DNA of 64,000 nucleotides from an uncultured Pseudokineococcus sp. (GCF_947499845.1 NZ_CANMPM010000006.1:1-64000), one strand, 5' to 3'. Shown: positions 25,061 through 34,053, counted from the first letter of the stretch. Numbers and translations: made by a program. The notes: generated from the sequence alone by a model not told the origin.

Positions 25061-26917
25061 CTAGACCGCCGGGCGGGGCGCCCGCGAGCCCGGCGCCGCG
25101 TCGTCGGCGGTCGCCCGGCGCGGCCCCGGCACGTCGGCCAGCCCGCTGCCTGGGTGGGCGTCCCCGGCCGGTGCGGCGCTCGGGCGTCGCAGCCGGGCGG
25201 CGAGCGACGCCAGCGGCTCGGGCCGGCCGAGCGCGAAGCCCTGGAGCAGGTCGCAGCCCAGCCCGGCGAGCGCGCGGCCCTGCTCGGGCGTCTCGACGCC
25301 CTCGGCGACGACGTAGAGGCCCAGGGAGCGGCTCATCGCCGTCACCGCGCGGACCAGCCGGGCGCGCCCGGCGCAGGTGTGCGCCGTCGCGGTGAAGCCG
25401 GCGTCGAGCTCGAGGTAGGCCGCCGGCAGCCGGTCCAGGCGGCTCAGGGAGGAGTACCCGGTCCCGAAGTCGTCGACCGCCATCCGGACGCCGAGGACCC
25501 GGGCCGCCAGGTGGGTCGCGACGGCGCGCTCGTCGCCGCCCTCGACCACCGACTCCGTCACCTCGAGGACGAGCTGGGCGGCGGGCCAGCCCGTGCGGTC
25601 CAGGACGGCGGCCAGCCGCTCGACGTAGTCGTCGTCGACGAGCTCCAGCCCGGAGACGTTGACGGCCAGCACGAGGCCGCGCTCGCGCGCCTCCGGCAGG
25701 GACGCGAGGACGTGGCAGGCGCGCTCGAGGACGGCGGCGCCGAGCTCGCCGACGAAGCCGTGCGCCTCCGCGACGGCGACGAAGACGTCCGGGCTCACGG
25801 CGCCGCGCAGGGGGTGCGTCCACCGGGCCAGCGCCTCCACCCCCACGGGGGGTCCGCCGGGGGCGTCGGCGGCCACCAGCGGCTGGTAGACGGGACGGAC
25901 GGCGCCGGCCGCGACCGCCGCGCGCAGGTCCGTCGCCAGGGCGACCGACGCCGTCTCCGGCCCGGCGACCTCGCACCGCGCCCGTCCGCCCCGCTTGGCG
26001 CGGTAGAGCGCGGCGTCGGCGCGGTGCAGCGCGGCCGCCGGCCCCTCGGGCGGCGCCCAGGCGGCCACGCCGGCCGACGCCGGGCGCCCGGGGTCGCGCA
26101 CCAGCGGCGACAGGACGAGCGCGAGCTCGGCGGGCGGTGCCGCCAGGGCCACGGCGAACTCGTCGCCGCCCACGCGGGCGAGGAGGGCCGACCGCGGGAG
26201 CACGGCGCGCCACCGGGCCGCCGTCGCCCGCAGCAGCTCGTCGCCGGCGTCGTGCCCCGAGGCGTCGTTGACCGCCTTGAAGCCGTCGAGGTCGACGAGC
26301 GCCACGGACAGCGGCCCGCCGGAGCGGCCCGCGGCCAGCGCCAGCCGCTCGAGGGCGTCGTCGAGGCCCCGCCGGTTCGGCAGCCCGGTGAGGCCGTCGA
26401 CGCTCGCGCTGGAGGCGCGGCGCGCGAGGACCCCGACGACCAGCGCGACGGCCACGAGGACGAGGTCGAGGGCCAGGGCGCTGAGCAGGCCGACGCCGCC
26501 GCGCACGAGCAGGGTCGCCGTCGTGGTGGCCAGGCACGCGGAGAGGTGGACCAGGGCGTGCAGCCGGGCGAAGAAGACGCCCGTGTCGACGGTGACGAAG
26601 ACGGACACCGCGGCGACGAGGACGGCGCTGCGCGGGTCGGGGGTCACGAGGACCGCCGCGCCGATGAGACCGGTGGCCAGCGCGGCGAGCGGGTGCGTGG
26701 CGAGGCGCGGCAGGTGCGCGCGGCGTGCGGCCACGACCGCGCCGACGAGGAGCGCCGACGCGCCCAGGGCCGTCAGCACCGGGCGCCCGGGCGCCCCGGC
26801 GGAGTCGGACGCCGCCACGAGCAGCGCCACGAGGCCGCCGGCGACGTAGAAGACGCCGAAGGCGGCGCCCACCGCGCGCGGCGTCGCCACCTCCGGCTCC
26901 CGCCGCCACTCCTCCAC
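25061..26917 (-). CDS. Membrane-anchored GGDEF/EAL cyclic-di-GMP protein
   Basis: A 618-residue protein. The N-terminal 190 residues hold about six hydrophobic helices (for example AVGAAFGVFYVAGGLVALLV, LALDLVLVAVALVVGVLARR), an integral membrane sensor of MASE type. The GGDEF domain has DGLTGLPNRR and RVGGDEFAVALA near residue 249; the EAL domain has GVEALARWTHP near 360, EVTESVV, DDFGTGYSSLSRL and EGVETPEQG. Both active sites look intact. GTG at 26917 follows GAAGAAGGTGAC. The longer upstream reading is Arg/Thr-rich shadow. rnpB lies 13 bases downstream. Confidence 0.92.
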   Translation of the reverse strand: MEEWRREPEVATPRAVGAAFGVFYVAGGLVALLVAASDSAGAPGRPVLTALGASALLVGAVVAARRAHLPRLATHPLAALATGLIGAAVLVTPDPRSAVLVAAVSVFVTVDTGVFFARLHALVHLSACLATTTATLLVRGGVGLLSALALDLVLVAVALVVGVLARRASSASVDGLTGLPNRRGLDDALERLALAAGRSGGPLSVALVDLDGFKAVNDASGHDAGDELLRATAARWRAVLPRSALLARVGGDEFAVALAAPPAELALVLSPLVRDPGRPASAGVAAWAPPEGPAAALHRADAALYRAKRGGRARCEVAGPETASVALATDLRAAVAAGAVRPVYQPLVAADAPGGPPVGVEALARWTHPLRGAVSPDVFVAVAEAHGFVGELGAAVLERACHVLASLPEARERGLVLAVNVSGLELVDDDYVERLAAVLDRTGWPAAQLVLEVTESVVEGGDERAVATHLAARVLGVRMAVDDFGTGYSSLSRLDRLPAAYLELDAGFTATAHTCAGRARLVRAVTAMSRSLGLYVVAEGVETPEQGRALAGLGCDLLQGFALGRPEPLASLAARLRRPSAAPAGDAHPGSGLADVPGPRRATADDAAPGSRAPRPAV

Positions 26918-26993
26918 GTCACCTTCTTCGGCCGGGGAGGGCGCGGGGCGCTGGGGGGCGTCACCCGGACGCCGGGCGTGCCAGGGTGGCGCC

Positions 26994-27485
26994 GTGGACG
27001 CCACCTCGGCCGCGGGCGGCGGCGGGCTCGCCGTCGCGGTCTCCGTCGTCTTCCTCCTGTTGGGGGTCGCGCTCGTCGTCACCGGCGTCCTGGGCGTCCG
27101 GCGGGCCGCGGCCGCCCGCCGTCGCGTCGCGGCCCTGCGCGAGCGGGGGGTGCGGGCGCGCGGCACGGTCGTCGACCTCCAGATCAGTACCCGCGGGCGG
27201 GGCCCGGAGGCGCGGACCACCTACCGCCCGGTCGTCACCTTCACGACGGCCGACGGCGCGGAGGTCACCACCGTGGCCGGCCCGGACGCGACGGCCGCCT
27301 GGGTCGAGCGCACCCCCGTCGTCGTCCGGCACGACCCGGCCGACCCCGAGCACGCCGAGGTGCTCGAGCCGGTCCCCGGCGCGGCGCTCGGCACCTCGAC
27401 GACGGGGCCCCTGGCCGTCGGCCTCCTGCTCGCCGTCGTCGGGCTCGTCATCGGGGCGACGGCATTGGCCGGCCTCGTCACCTGA
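26994..27485 (+). CDS. DUF3592 membrane protein
   Basis: A 163-residue protein with two hydrophobic helices (residues 11–35 and about 135–160) flanking a soluble beta-rich domain (GTVVDLQISTRG, TYRPVVTFTTADGAEV, VVVRHDPADPEHAEV), the standard layout of DUF3592 proteins. Function unknown. GTG at 26994, divergent from the GGDEF–EAL gene with 76 bp between starts. Its stop is followed at once by a 24-bp tandem repeat. Confidence 0.8.
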   Translation: MDATSAAGGGGLAVAVSVVFLLLGVALVVTGVLGVRRAAAARRRVAALRERGVRARGTVVDLQISTRGRGPEARTTYRPVVTFTTADGAEVTTVAGPDATAAWVERTPVVVRHDPADPEHAEVLEPVPGAALGTSTTGPLAVGLLLAVVGLVIGATALAGLVT

Positions 27486-27493
27486 GCCCTCGC

Positions 27494-27565
27494 GCGGCTG
27501 CGCCGGACGGGTGAGCCGCGGCTGCGCCGGACGGGTGAGCCGCGGCTGCGCCGGACGGGTGAGCC
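27494..27565. repeat. Tandem repeat, 24 bp, 3 identical copies
   Basis: GCGGCTGCGCCGGACGGGTG + AGCC three times without a mismatch, then a partial fourth. Begins 8 bases after the DUF3592 stop and contains a TGA in each copy. Confidence 0.92.
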
Positions 27566-27613
27566 GCGGCCGTCAGTGCGGCGGCGCGTCCCGTCGTCGG
27601 GCCACGCTGGGGC

Positions 27614-27934
27614 GTGCCGCCCGTCAGCCCGCTCGCCCTGCGCGCCCCGGTCGCCGCCCTGCTGGCGTCGCGGGCGCCCGCCGGGACGCCGCCCGAGGCC
27701 GTGGCCGCGCTGGTGCTGGCGCTCGCGGTGCCCGTCGTCGGTCCGGTCCTCGGCGTCGTCCTCGGCCGCTCCGCGCGGCGCCGGTGCGACGCCGAGCACC
27801 TGCCCGGCCGCGAGGTGGCCCTGGCCGCCGAGATCGTGGGGTGGTCGCTGCTCGGCGTCCTCGCCCTCGGGGTCCTCGTCGTCGCGATGCTCGTCGTCGT
27901 GCCGCTCGTCTGGCTGGCGGGCGCGGGCGGCTGA
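27614..27934 (+). CDS. Small two-helix membrane protein (106 aa)
   Basis: A 106-residue protein with two long hydrophobic stretches (about 29–50, VAALVLALAVPVVGPVLGVV, and 74–102, GWSLLGVLALGVLVVAMLVV) joined by a short basic and charged loop (GRSARRRCDAEHLPGREVAL). The layout resembles DUF4190-type proteins but I cannot confirm membership. GTG at 27614. It follows the DUF3592 gene after the repeat and may share its transcript. Confidence 0.6.
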   Translation: MPPVSPLALRAPVAALLASRAPAGTPPEAVAALVLALAVPVVGPVLGVVLGRSARRRCDAEHLPGREVALAAEIVGWSLLGVLALGVLVVAMLVVVPLVWLAGAGG

Positions 27935-27959
27935 GCCCTCGACCGGGAGGGCCCCGGGC

Positions 27960-29381
27960 TCAGACGCTCTCGCGGGCGTGGCCGAAGAACCCGCGCGAGC
28001 GGATCATCTCGGCCACCTCCGGCGGCACCATCGGCTCCCAGGAGCCGTCGCCGGCGGCGATCCGCCGCAGCACGTCGCGGCTGAGGATGGGCAGGTAGTC
28101 CTCGCGGGCGTTGTCGAGCTCGACGAAGCTGCCGCGCCCGGCGAGGTAGTCGAAGAGCGGCTGCAGCTCCTCGTCCACGCGCAGGCCGCCGACGCGCCGC
28201 ACCTCGCCGGTCGCCAGGTCGACCATCGGGTACACGAAGAGCTTGAGGTCGTTCTTCAGCAGCCGCCCGAAGCTCTCGAGGATCCCGCCGGGCAGGTGGG
28301 CGTGGTTGGCCTCGTCGAAGAGGTCCACGAGCGTGGGGACGCCCATGACGAAGCCGATGCGCCCGCGCGTGCGCTCCGCGAGGTAGGCCGCCAGCCGGTG
28401 GTGGTCGACGAAGGCCGAGATGAGCGTCGTCGCCCCGCAGGCGCCGAGGAGGTCGGCGCGGGCGAGGAAGTCGCGCCGGTCGACGTCCGCCCCGCCGGCG
28501 AGCAGGTTGCTCATCGTCAGCTCGGTGAGCCGCAGCACCTGGTCGCCGTCGACGTCCGGCTCGTCGGCGAACTTCTCGTGCGCGCACCGCAGCATGTCCA
28601 TGTTGACGACCGTGGGCGGGCGGAAGCTGCCGCGCTCGACGAGCACCGGGCGCTTGCGCAGCACCTCGCTCGGCTGGAGGACGTCGCCGTCGGGGCCGAA
28701 CACCGCGACGCCGGACAGGCCCAGCTGCACGAGCCGCAGCGCCATCAGCCGGTTGTCGACGTGGCGGAACTCGATGCCGCGGAAGGAGATGACGTCGATC
28801 TCGATGCGGCCGGTGGAGAGCCGGTCCAGCAGGCTCTCGACGAGGCGGTCGGGCTCGTACCGCTCGAAGAAGGCGGCGTGCAGGAGGTTGACGCCGACGA
28901 TGCCCAGCGCCTCCTGCTGCAGGGACGCCTCGTCGTCGAGCATCCGCACGTGCAGCACGATCTCGCTCGGCTCGTCGTGGGGCTGGGCCTGGAAGCGCAC
29001 GCCCATCCAGCCGTGGCACTCGTTGCCGCCCCGGTAGCTGCGGGCGACGACGGTGTCGGCGAAGGCGAAGAAGCACGTGTCGTCCCCGCGCGTGGGGCCG
29101 AGCCGCTCGACGTTGAGCTCGAGCTCGTGGTCGAGCATCGCCTCGAGCCGCCGGCGGGAGACGTAGCGGTCGGAGCGCCCGTAGACGGCGTCGCTGACGG
29201 CCATGTCGTAGGCCGACATCGACTTCGCGACGGTGCCCGCGGCGCCGCCGGCGCGGAAGAACCAGCGCGCCACCTCCTGGCCGGCGCCGATCTCGGCGAT
29301 GGTGCCGTACCAGCGCGGCTCGAGGTTGATGCGCAGCGCCTTCTGCAGGGTGTCCGCCGCGCTGTCCACGGTCGTGCTCAC
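27960..29381 (-). CDS. Highly conserved cytosolic protein of unknown function (often mis-named TonB-dependent receptor)
   Basis: A 473-residue soluble protein that I recognise as a family spread over cyanobacteria, proteobacteria and actinobacteria. Hallmarks: YGTIAEIGAGQEVARWFFR, GGAAGTVAKSMSAYDM, YGRSDRYVSRRRLEAMLDHE, FFAFADTVVARS, GNECHGWMGVRFQ and GILESFGRLLKNDLKLFVYP. Automated names include TonB-dependent receptor and nicotinate-nucleotide adenylyltransferase; neither fits, since there is no signal peptide, barrel or HxGH motif. Charged and His/Asp residues are unusually well conserved, suggesting an enzyme. GTG at 29381. It is flanked by unrelated genes. Confidence 0.8.
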   Translation of the reverse strand: MSTTVDSAADTLQKALRINLEPRWYGTIAEIGAGQEVARWFFRAGGAAGTVAKSMSAYDMAVSDAVYGRSDRYVSRRRLEAMLDHELELNVERLGPTRGDDTCFFAFADTVVARSYRGGNECHGWMGVRFQAQPHDEPSEIVLHVRMLDDEASLQQEALGIVGVNLLHAAFFERYEPDRLVESLLDRLSTGRIEIDVISFRGIEFRHVDNRLMALRLVQLGLSGVAVFGPDGDVLQPSEVLRKRPVLVERGSFRPPTVVNMDMLRCAHEKFADEPDVDGDQVLRLTELTMSNLLAGGADVDRRDFLARADLLGACGATTLISAFVDHHRLAAYLAERTRGRIGFVMGVPTLVDLFDEANHAHLPGGILESFGRLLKNDLKLFVYPMVDLATGEVRRVGGLRVDEELQPLFDYLAGRGSFVELDNAREDYLPILSRDVLRRIAAGDGSWEPMVPPEVAEMIRSRGFFGHARESV

Positions 29382-29448
29382 GTCGTCCGCCTCCTCGCGT
29401 CCCCGGTCGCGTCCGGCGGCGCAGGAGGGCGGCCGCCGCTGGTCGCGA

Positions 29449-30752
29449 TCATGTCGGGCCTCGGAAGCCCTGGCGAGCCCCGGTGGGCCGGTCGGGGGCC
29501 CGGTCGGGGGTGGAGCCGCGCTGTGCGGCCCGCTCGTCGCGCAGGAGCGCGAGGACGGCGGCGCCGCCCGCCAGCGACCCGGCGGCGAGCACCGCGAGCG
29601 CCGCGGACCACGACGCCCGCGCGGCCATGACCGGGACGAGCCAGACGGTGACCGCCGTCGTGAGGTAGCCCGCGGCCATCTGCACGGCGACCGCCCCGCC
29701 CACGAGGTCGGGGTCCGCGTGGCGGGTGACGAGCGCGGACAGCTGGGCCGAGTCGGCGACGACCCAGAAGCCCCAGACCGCGACGAGCGCTACCACGACG
29801 CCGAGCGGTGCGCCGCGCAGGACGGCGAGGGCCAGGGCGGCCGAGCTCGAGCCCGCGACGCACACGAGGACGACCACGGGCTGCCCCACCCGGTCGGCGA
29901 GCAGGCCGGCGGCCACGCAGCCGAGCGCCCCGGCGGCCACGCACGCCGCCGTCAGCGCGGGGACCGCCGTCGAGGGGTCCGGCAGCGCGGCCACGGCGGC
30001 GGTCCCGGCGAGCAGGGCCCCGTCCAGGCCCACATCGCGTACAGCTCCCACATGTGGCCGACGTACCCCAGGACCGCGAGCACGACGGGGCGGCGGCGCA
30101 GCGCGTCGAGCGCGGCCCGGCGGTCGAAGGCCGCCGGGGAGCGGCCGTGCGGGCCGGAGCGCCGCAGGAGCAGGGCCAGCCCGGCGCCGAGGAGGGCGCC
30201 CGCGCTCGTCACCACGACGACGAGCCGCCAGGGCGGGCCGCTCGCCCCGGTGCTCGCCCCGGCCGCGGCGACGGCGTGCGGCAGCGCGGTGCCCAGGGTC
30301 AGCGCCGCCACCATGGCACCGAGGGCCACGCCGCGGCTGCGGCGGGACCACGTCGTCGTCTCCTTCAGCGCCGAGGGGTAGACGAGCGCCAGCGCCGCAC
30401 CCGTGAGCAGCCGCGAGGCGACGGCCGCCGCCGGGCCCGCGGCGAGCAGCAGCCCCGCGTTGGCGAGGGCGGCCGCGGCGGCGCCGACGGCCAGGAGGCG
30501 CCGGGCGGGGACGGCGTCGGCGAGCCCCGTGCCGGCCGAGACGAGCGCGCCGACGACGAAGCCCAGCTGCACGCCCACCGTCAGGAGCGCGGACGCGGTG
30601 GGGGAGAGGTCCCAGGCGGCGGCCAGCTGGGGCACGACCGCGGCGGCGGAGAACCACGTCCCCATCGCCAGGGCCGTGGCCGCGGCGAGGACGGCCAGCG
30701 CCGTCGCGGGGTAGCGGGGGAAGGCTGCCCGAGCCGCGCCGTCCGCCGTCAC
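29449..30752 (-). pseudogene. MFS transporter split by a one-base frameshift
   Basis: Two reading frames together make one 434-residue, 12-helix major facilitator protein. The N-terminal half starts at GTG 30752 (after GGGAGGAGG) and runs to MWELYAMWAWTG, then falls into Pro/Arg-rich shadow. The C-terminal half continues in another frame as ALLAGTAAVAALPDPS with six further helices and a stop at 29449. The break is at the C-run 30018–30021: five C instead of four would restore TGALLAGT. Either a recent inactivating deletion or a homopolymer sequencing error. GHMWELYAMWAW is typical of nitrate/nitrite- or drug-type MFS members; substrate unknown. Confidence 0.8.
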
Positions 30753-31146
30753 GACCCCTCCTCCCGCGCCGCCGGACCGGGTGCCGGGGCCCGTGCGGCG
30801 GACAGGCTCGCACGCGGAGCGCGCGCCCGCGGGGCCTCGGCGGAGGAGGGGGGCCCGGGAGGTGGTTCGAGAGGGGCTCCGACGAGGGGATCGGAGAGGC
30901 AGGTCACGCCCAGGTCTCGCGGGAGGGGCCTCCCGTACGGTGGACGGGTCCGGGCGGCCCGATGCGCCGCCGGGCGTCGCGGCCCCGTGGGCCGCCGGGA
31001 CCGCCGAGCGGCCGCCGGGCGCGAGGGCGCCGACGCCGACCGACCCCGCGCCGCCCGCACGAGGCCACCGGCCCGTGCGCGCCCGTCCGTCGTCCCGCCC
31101 ACCGGCGGGACCGCCGCGGGGTCCCGCCCACCACGGGAAGGACCCG
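30753..31146. other. 394-bp divergent intergenic region
   Basis: Lies between the start codons of the MFS gene and the betaine-binding lipoprotein, so it should hold both promoters. CGGGAGGGGCCTCCCG at 30920–30935 is a short inverted repeat and the block GTCCCGCCCACC is repeated near 31093–31131. No convincing -10/-35 pair, riboswitch or small gene was found. Confidence 0.5.
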
Positions 31147-32103
31147 ATGACCCGCACCACCACGACCACCCGCGCCCTGGCCGCCTCCGGGGCGGCGCTC
31201 GCTCTCGCCCTCACGGCCGGCTGCGGCAGCGACGACGGCGCCTCGGCCGACGGCGGCTCCGACGGCATCACCGTGCGGACCACCGAGTTCTCCTGGGTCG
31301 CCGCCACGCTGACCAACGAGGTCGTGCGGCAGGTCGCCGCCGACCACCCCGACCTCGGCGTCGCCGACCTCGAGACCTCCCAGCTCGACCCGGCCGCCGC
31401 CTGGGCCGGCGCCGGCAACGGCGACCTGGACCTCGTCACCGAGGTGGCGCTGCCCAACCAGCAGCCGCTGCTGGACCAGACCGAGGGCTTCGAGCTCCTC
31501 GGCGAGGTCTACAGCGGGGCCGACCAGGGCTGGTACGTGCCGAGCTACGCCCTCGAGCCGGGCCAGCCGCTCGAGGGCCTGACGTCGGTCACGCAGCTGC
31601 CCGAGTACGCCGACGCGCTGGGCAGCACGCTCTACGACGCCGACCCGGGGTGGATCACCACCGAGCAGAACGAGGCGCGGCTGGCGGGCTACGACATCGG
31701 CTTCGAGCACTCGACGTCGAGCGCCGCCGCGCTCTTCGCGCAGCTGGACCGCGCGTACGAGCGCGAGGAGCCGGTGCTCGTCTACCTCTACCAGCCGCAC
31801 TGGGTCTTCGCGCAGTACGACGTCACGAAGCTCGAGGAGCCCAACCCCTACGAGGAGGGCTGCTTCGCCGAGGGCGGCGCGGGCGACTGCGCCATGCCCG
31901 ACTACGCCGGCGGCGTGGCCGCGAGCGACGAGCTGCAGGAGGAGGTGCCCGCCTTCACCGAGATGCTCTCCCGCATGGAGATCCCCGTCGACGACATGGA
32001 CGCGATGATCGCCGAGGTCGACGTCGAGGAGCGCGACGCCGCCGACGTCGCCCAGGAGTGGGTCGAGGAGAACGACGACGCCGTGGAGAGCTGGGTCGGC
32101 TGA
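31147..32103 (+). CDS. Glycine betaine/proline-type ABC substrate-binding lipoprotein (OpuAC/ProX family)
   Basis: A 318-residue exported lipoprotein. Signal peptide with lipobox LTAGC (Cys at about residue 27), then an Asp/Gly/Ser linker. The mature part matches the OpuAC family: DLVTEVALPNQQ, DQGWYVPSYAL, and the YLYQPHWVFAQYDV block whose aromatic residues normally cage the quaternary ammonium group. ATG at 31147 follows GGGAAGGACCCG. No permease or ATPase is adjacent, so it is an orphan binding protein that must dock on a transporter encoded elsewhere or act as a sensor. A strong hairpin follows. Confidence 0.85.
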   Translation: MTRTTTTTRALAASGAALALALTAGCGSDDGASADGGSDGITVRTTEFSWVAATLTNEVVRQVAADHPDLGVADLETSQLDPAAAWAGAGNGDLDLVTEVALPNQQPLLDQTEGFELLGEVYSGADQGWYVPSYALEPGQPLEGLTSVTQLPEYADALGSTLYDADPGWITTEQNEARLAGYDIGFEHSTSSAAALFAQLDRAYEREEPVLVYLYQPHWVFAQYDVTKLEEPNPYEEGCFAEGGAGDCAMPDYAGGVAASDELQEEVPAFTEMLSRMEIPVDDMDAMIAEVDVEERDAADVAQEWVEENDDAVESWVG

Positions 32104-32120
32104 CCCACCCGACCTCCCGC

Positions 32121-32155
32121 CGAGGGCGGTGCCGCGACGAGCGGCGCCGTCCTCG
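32121..32155 (+). terminator. 15-bp hairpin after the betaine-binding protein
   Basis: CGAGGGCGGTGCCGC pairs with 32141–32155 using two G·T pairs, 5-base loop GACGA, 17 bases after the stop. The remaining 215 bp to the next gene show no clear feature. Confidence 0.65.
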
Positions 32156-32370
32156 CGCGCGTCCCGGGCCTCGCGACACGGGAGCGGCCCGCGCCTCCGG
32201 AGGGCCCTCGCGGCCCGGCGGCTGCTCCGGGCGGGGGAGCGGAGGGCGCGGACGGCCCGCTCCCGCCCGGCTCGTGCCACGCTCGCCCCGGACGTGCGGC
32301 GGGGGCCCGTGGAGTGCGGGCAGGGGACGACGGCGGGGGCCATGACGAGCGGACCGGGGGGCGGGGCGCG

Positions 32371-34053
32371 GTGACCGCGCGCCTGCTGCCGGCGGACCCG
32401 GAGTTCGCCACGGCGAGCGAGCGGCTGCTCGCGACCACGCTGCGCGACCAGCTGCCGGACGACGCGGTCGTCGTGTGCGGACAGCGCTTCGCCTACCAGG
32501 GGCGGGACCTCGAGGCCGACCTCGTCGTCGCCTGGCCGGGCGTCGGCGTCGCCGTCGTGGAGGTCAAGGGCGGCAGCGTCTGGCGCAGCGACGGCCAGTG
32601 GTGGCAGGAGTGGTCGGGCGGGCCGCGCCGGGTGCACCCGGTCGACCAGGCACGGCGCTGCCGGTACGCCCTCCGTGACGTCCTCCGCCGGCACTCCCGG
32701 GTGAGCGACCTGCGCGCGGCCCACTTCGCCGCCTTCCCCACCACCGACCTGCCGGAGGGCTTCACGGCGCCGGACGCGCACCGCTGGATGCTGCTCGACC
32801 GGGCCGACGTCGCCCGGGCGGCGGACCGCATCAAGGACGGCCTCGAGCGCACGCCGGACGGGGAGGTCCCCACCCGGGAGGACGTCGAGGCTCTCGTGGC
32901 GTGCCTCACCGGCCCCTCGGTGCCCCCGCGGGAGGTTCTCGCGACGCTGCGCGAGCGCGAGGCCGCGTGCGAGCTGCTCACGCGGGAGCAGGCGCGGGTC
33001 CTCGACGGGCTGGAGGCCGCGTCCCGCGTCGAGGTCCGGGGCGGTGCGGGCACGGGCAAGACGTGGCTGGCGCTCGAGAAGGCGAGGCGCCTGGGGCGCA
33101 GCGGCCAGCGCGTCGCGCTCATGTGCTACTCGCGGGGGCTCGCCGCCTCGCTCGAGCGCGAGGTCGCGCCGTGGCCGCGGCGAGAGCGACCCGCCTACGT
33201 CGGCACCTTCCACGGCCTCGCGGCACGGTGGGGCGCCCCGCCCGGGTCGGACGACGACGGCGACTACTGGGAGCGGCGGCTGCCCGAGCAGATGGCCTCT
33301 CTCGCGACGGCCCTGCCGATCGCCGAGCGCTTCGACGCCGTCGTCGTCGACGAGGCGCAGGACTTCGACGCCGGCTGGTGGCCCGCGGTGCTCGCCGTCC
33401 TGCGGTCGCCGCAGCACGGGTGCCTGTACGTCTTCACCGACGACGGCCAGCGCGTCTTCGGGCGACGTGGCCGGCCCGCCGTCGACCTCGTGCCGTTCAC
33501 CCTCACCGAGAACCTCCGCAACACCCAGCAGATCGCGCAGGTCTTCGGCAGCCTCGCGCCGGCGCAGATGCGCTACCGCGGCGGCGACGGGCCGGCCGTG
33601 AGCTTCGTGCCCTGCGCCGCGGGGGACGCGGTCGCGCGGGCCGACGAGGTGGCCGACGGCCTGCTGGACGACGGGTGGCCCGCGTCGTCCGTCGCGCTCC
33701 TGACGACGCACCACCGCCACCCCGTCCAGGTCGAGCGGCAGGCCCACGGGCAGGACGCCTACTGGGCGACGTTCTGGGAGGACGACGACCTCTTCTACGG
33801 GCACGTGCTCGGCTTCAAGGGCCTCGAGCGCCCGGCCGTCGTCCTGGCCGTCGACGGCTTCCGCGACCCCGCCCGCGCCCGGGAGATGCTCTACGTCGGC
33901 CTGTCACGGGCCCGCGACCTGCTCGTCGTCTGCGGGGACCCCGAGCAGATCCGTGTGGTGGGCGGCGAGGGCGTGGCGCGGCGGCTGCTGCGGCCCCACC
34001 CCGGTGAGTCGGCGGGTCAGGGCAGTGGAGCGGGGGGTATCGGGCTCTCGTAG
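32371..34053 (+). CDS. NERD nuclease-related domain / superfamily 1 helicase-like ATPase
   Basis: A 560-residue protein. Residues 5–110 are a NERD domain with the PD-(D/E)xK-like core GRDLEADLVVAWPGVGVAVVEVKGG split as Asp50 and Glu64-x-Lys66. Then comes a UvrD/DUF2075-like motor: Walker A GGAGTGKT at 224–231, Walker B VVVDEAQDF around 325–332, motif III TDDGQRVF, ENLRNT, FKGLERPAVVLAV and a final YVGLSRARDLLVV. It should be an ATP-driven DNA or RNA translocase with nuclease activity; such proteins often occur in defence islands. GTG at 32371. Its last 37 bp overlap the end of a convergent gene. Confidence 0.82.
   Translation: MTARLLPADPEFATASERLLATTLRDQLPDDAVVVCGQRFAYQGRDLEADLVVAWPGVGVAVVEVKGGSVWRSDGQWWQEWSGGPRRVHPVDQARRCRYALRDVLRRHSRVSDLRAAHFAAFPTTDLPEGFTAPDAHRWMLLDRADVARAADRIKDGLERTPDGEVPTREDVEALVACLTGPSVPPREVLATLREREAACELLTREQARVLDGLEAASRVEVRGGAGTGKTWLALEKARRLGRSGQRVALMCYSRGLAASLEREVAPWPRRERPAYVGTFHGLAARWGAPPGSDDDGDYWERRLPEQMASLATALPIAERFDAVVVDEAQDFDAGWWPAVLAVLRSPQHGCLYVFTDDGQRVFGRRGRPAVDLVPFTLTENLRNTQQIAQVFGSLAPAQMRYRGGDGPAVSFVPCAAGDAVARADEVADGLLDDGWPASSVALLTTHHRHPVQVERQAHGQDAYWATFWEDDDLFYGHVLGFKGLERPAVVLAVDGFRDPARAREMLYVGLSRARDLLVVCGDPEQIRVVGGEGVARRLLRPHPGESAGQGSGAGGIGLS

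Noticed and set aside
27221-27799. Minus-strand frame with a repeated GSPVRRSR peptide
   Set aside because: The peptide repeat is only the translation of the 24-bp intergenic tandem repeat.
30753-31146. Possible leader or small gene upstream of the betaine-binding protein
   Set aside because: Open frames here are Arg/Pro/Gly shadows without a ribosome binding site.
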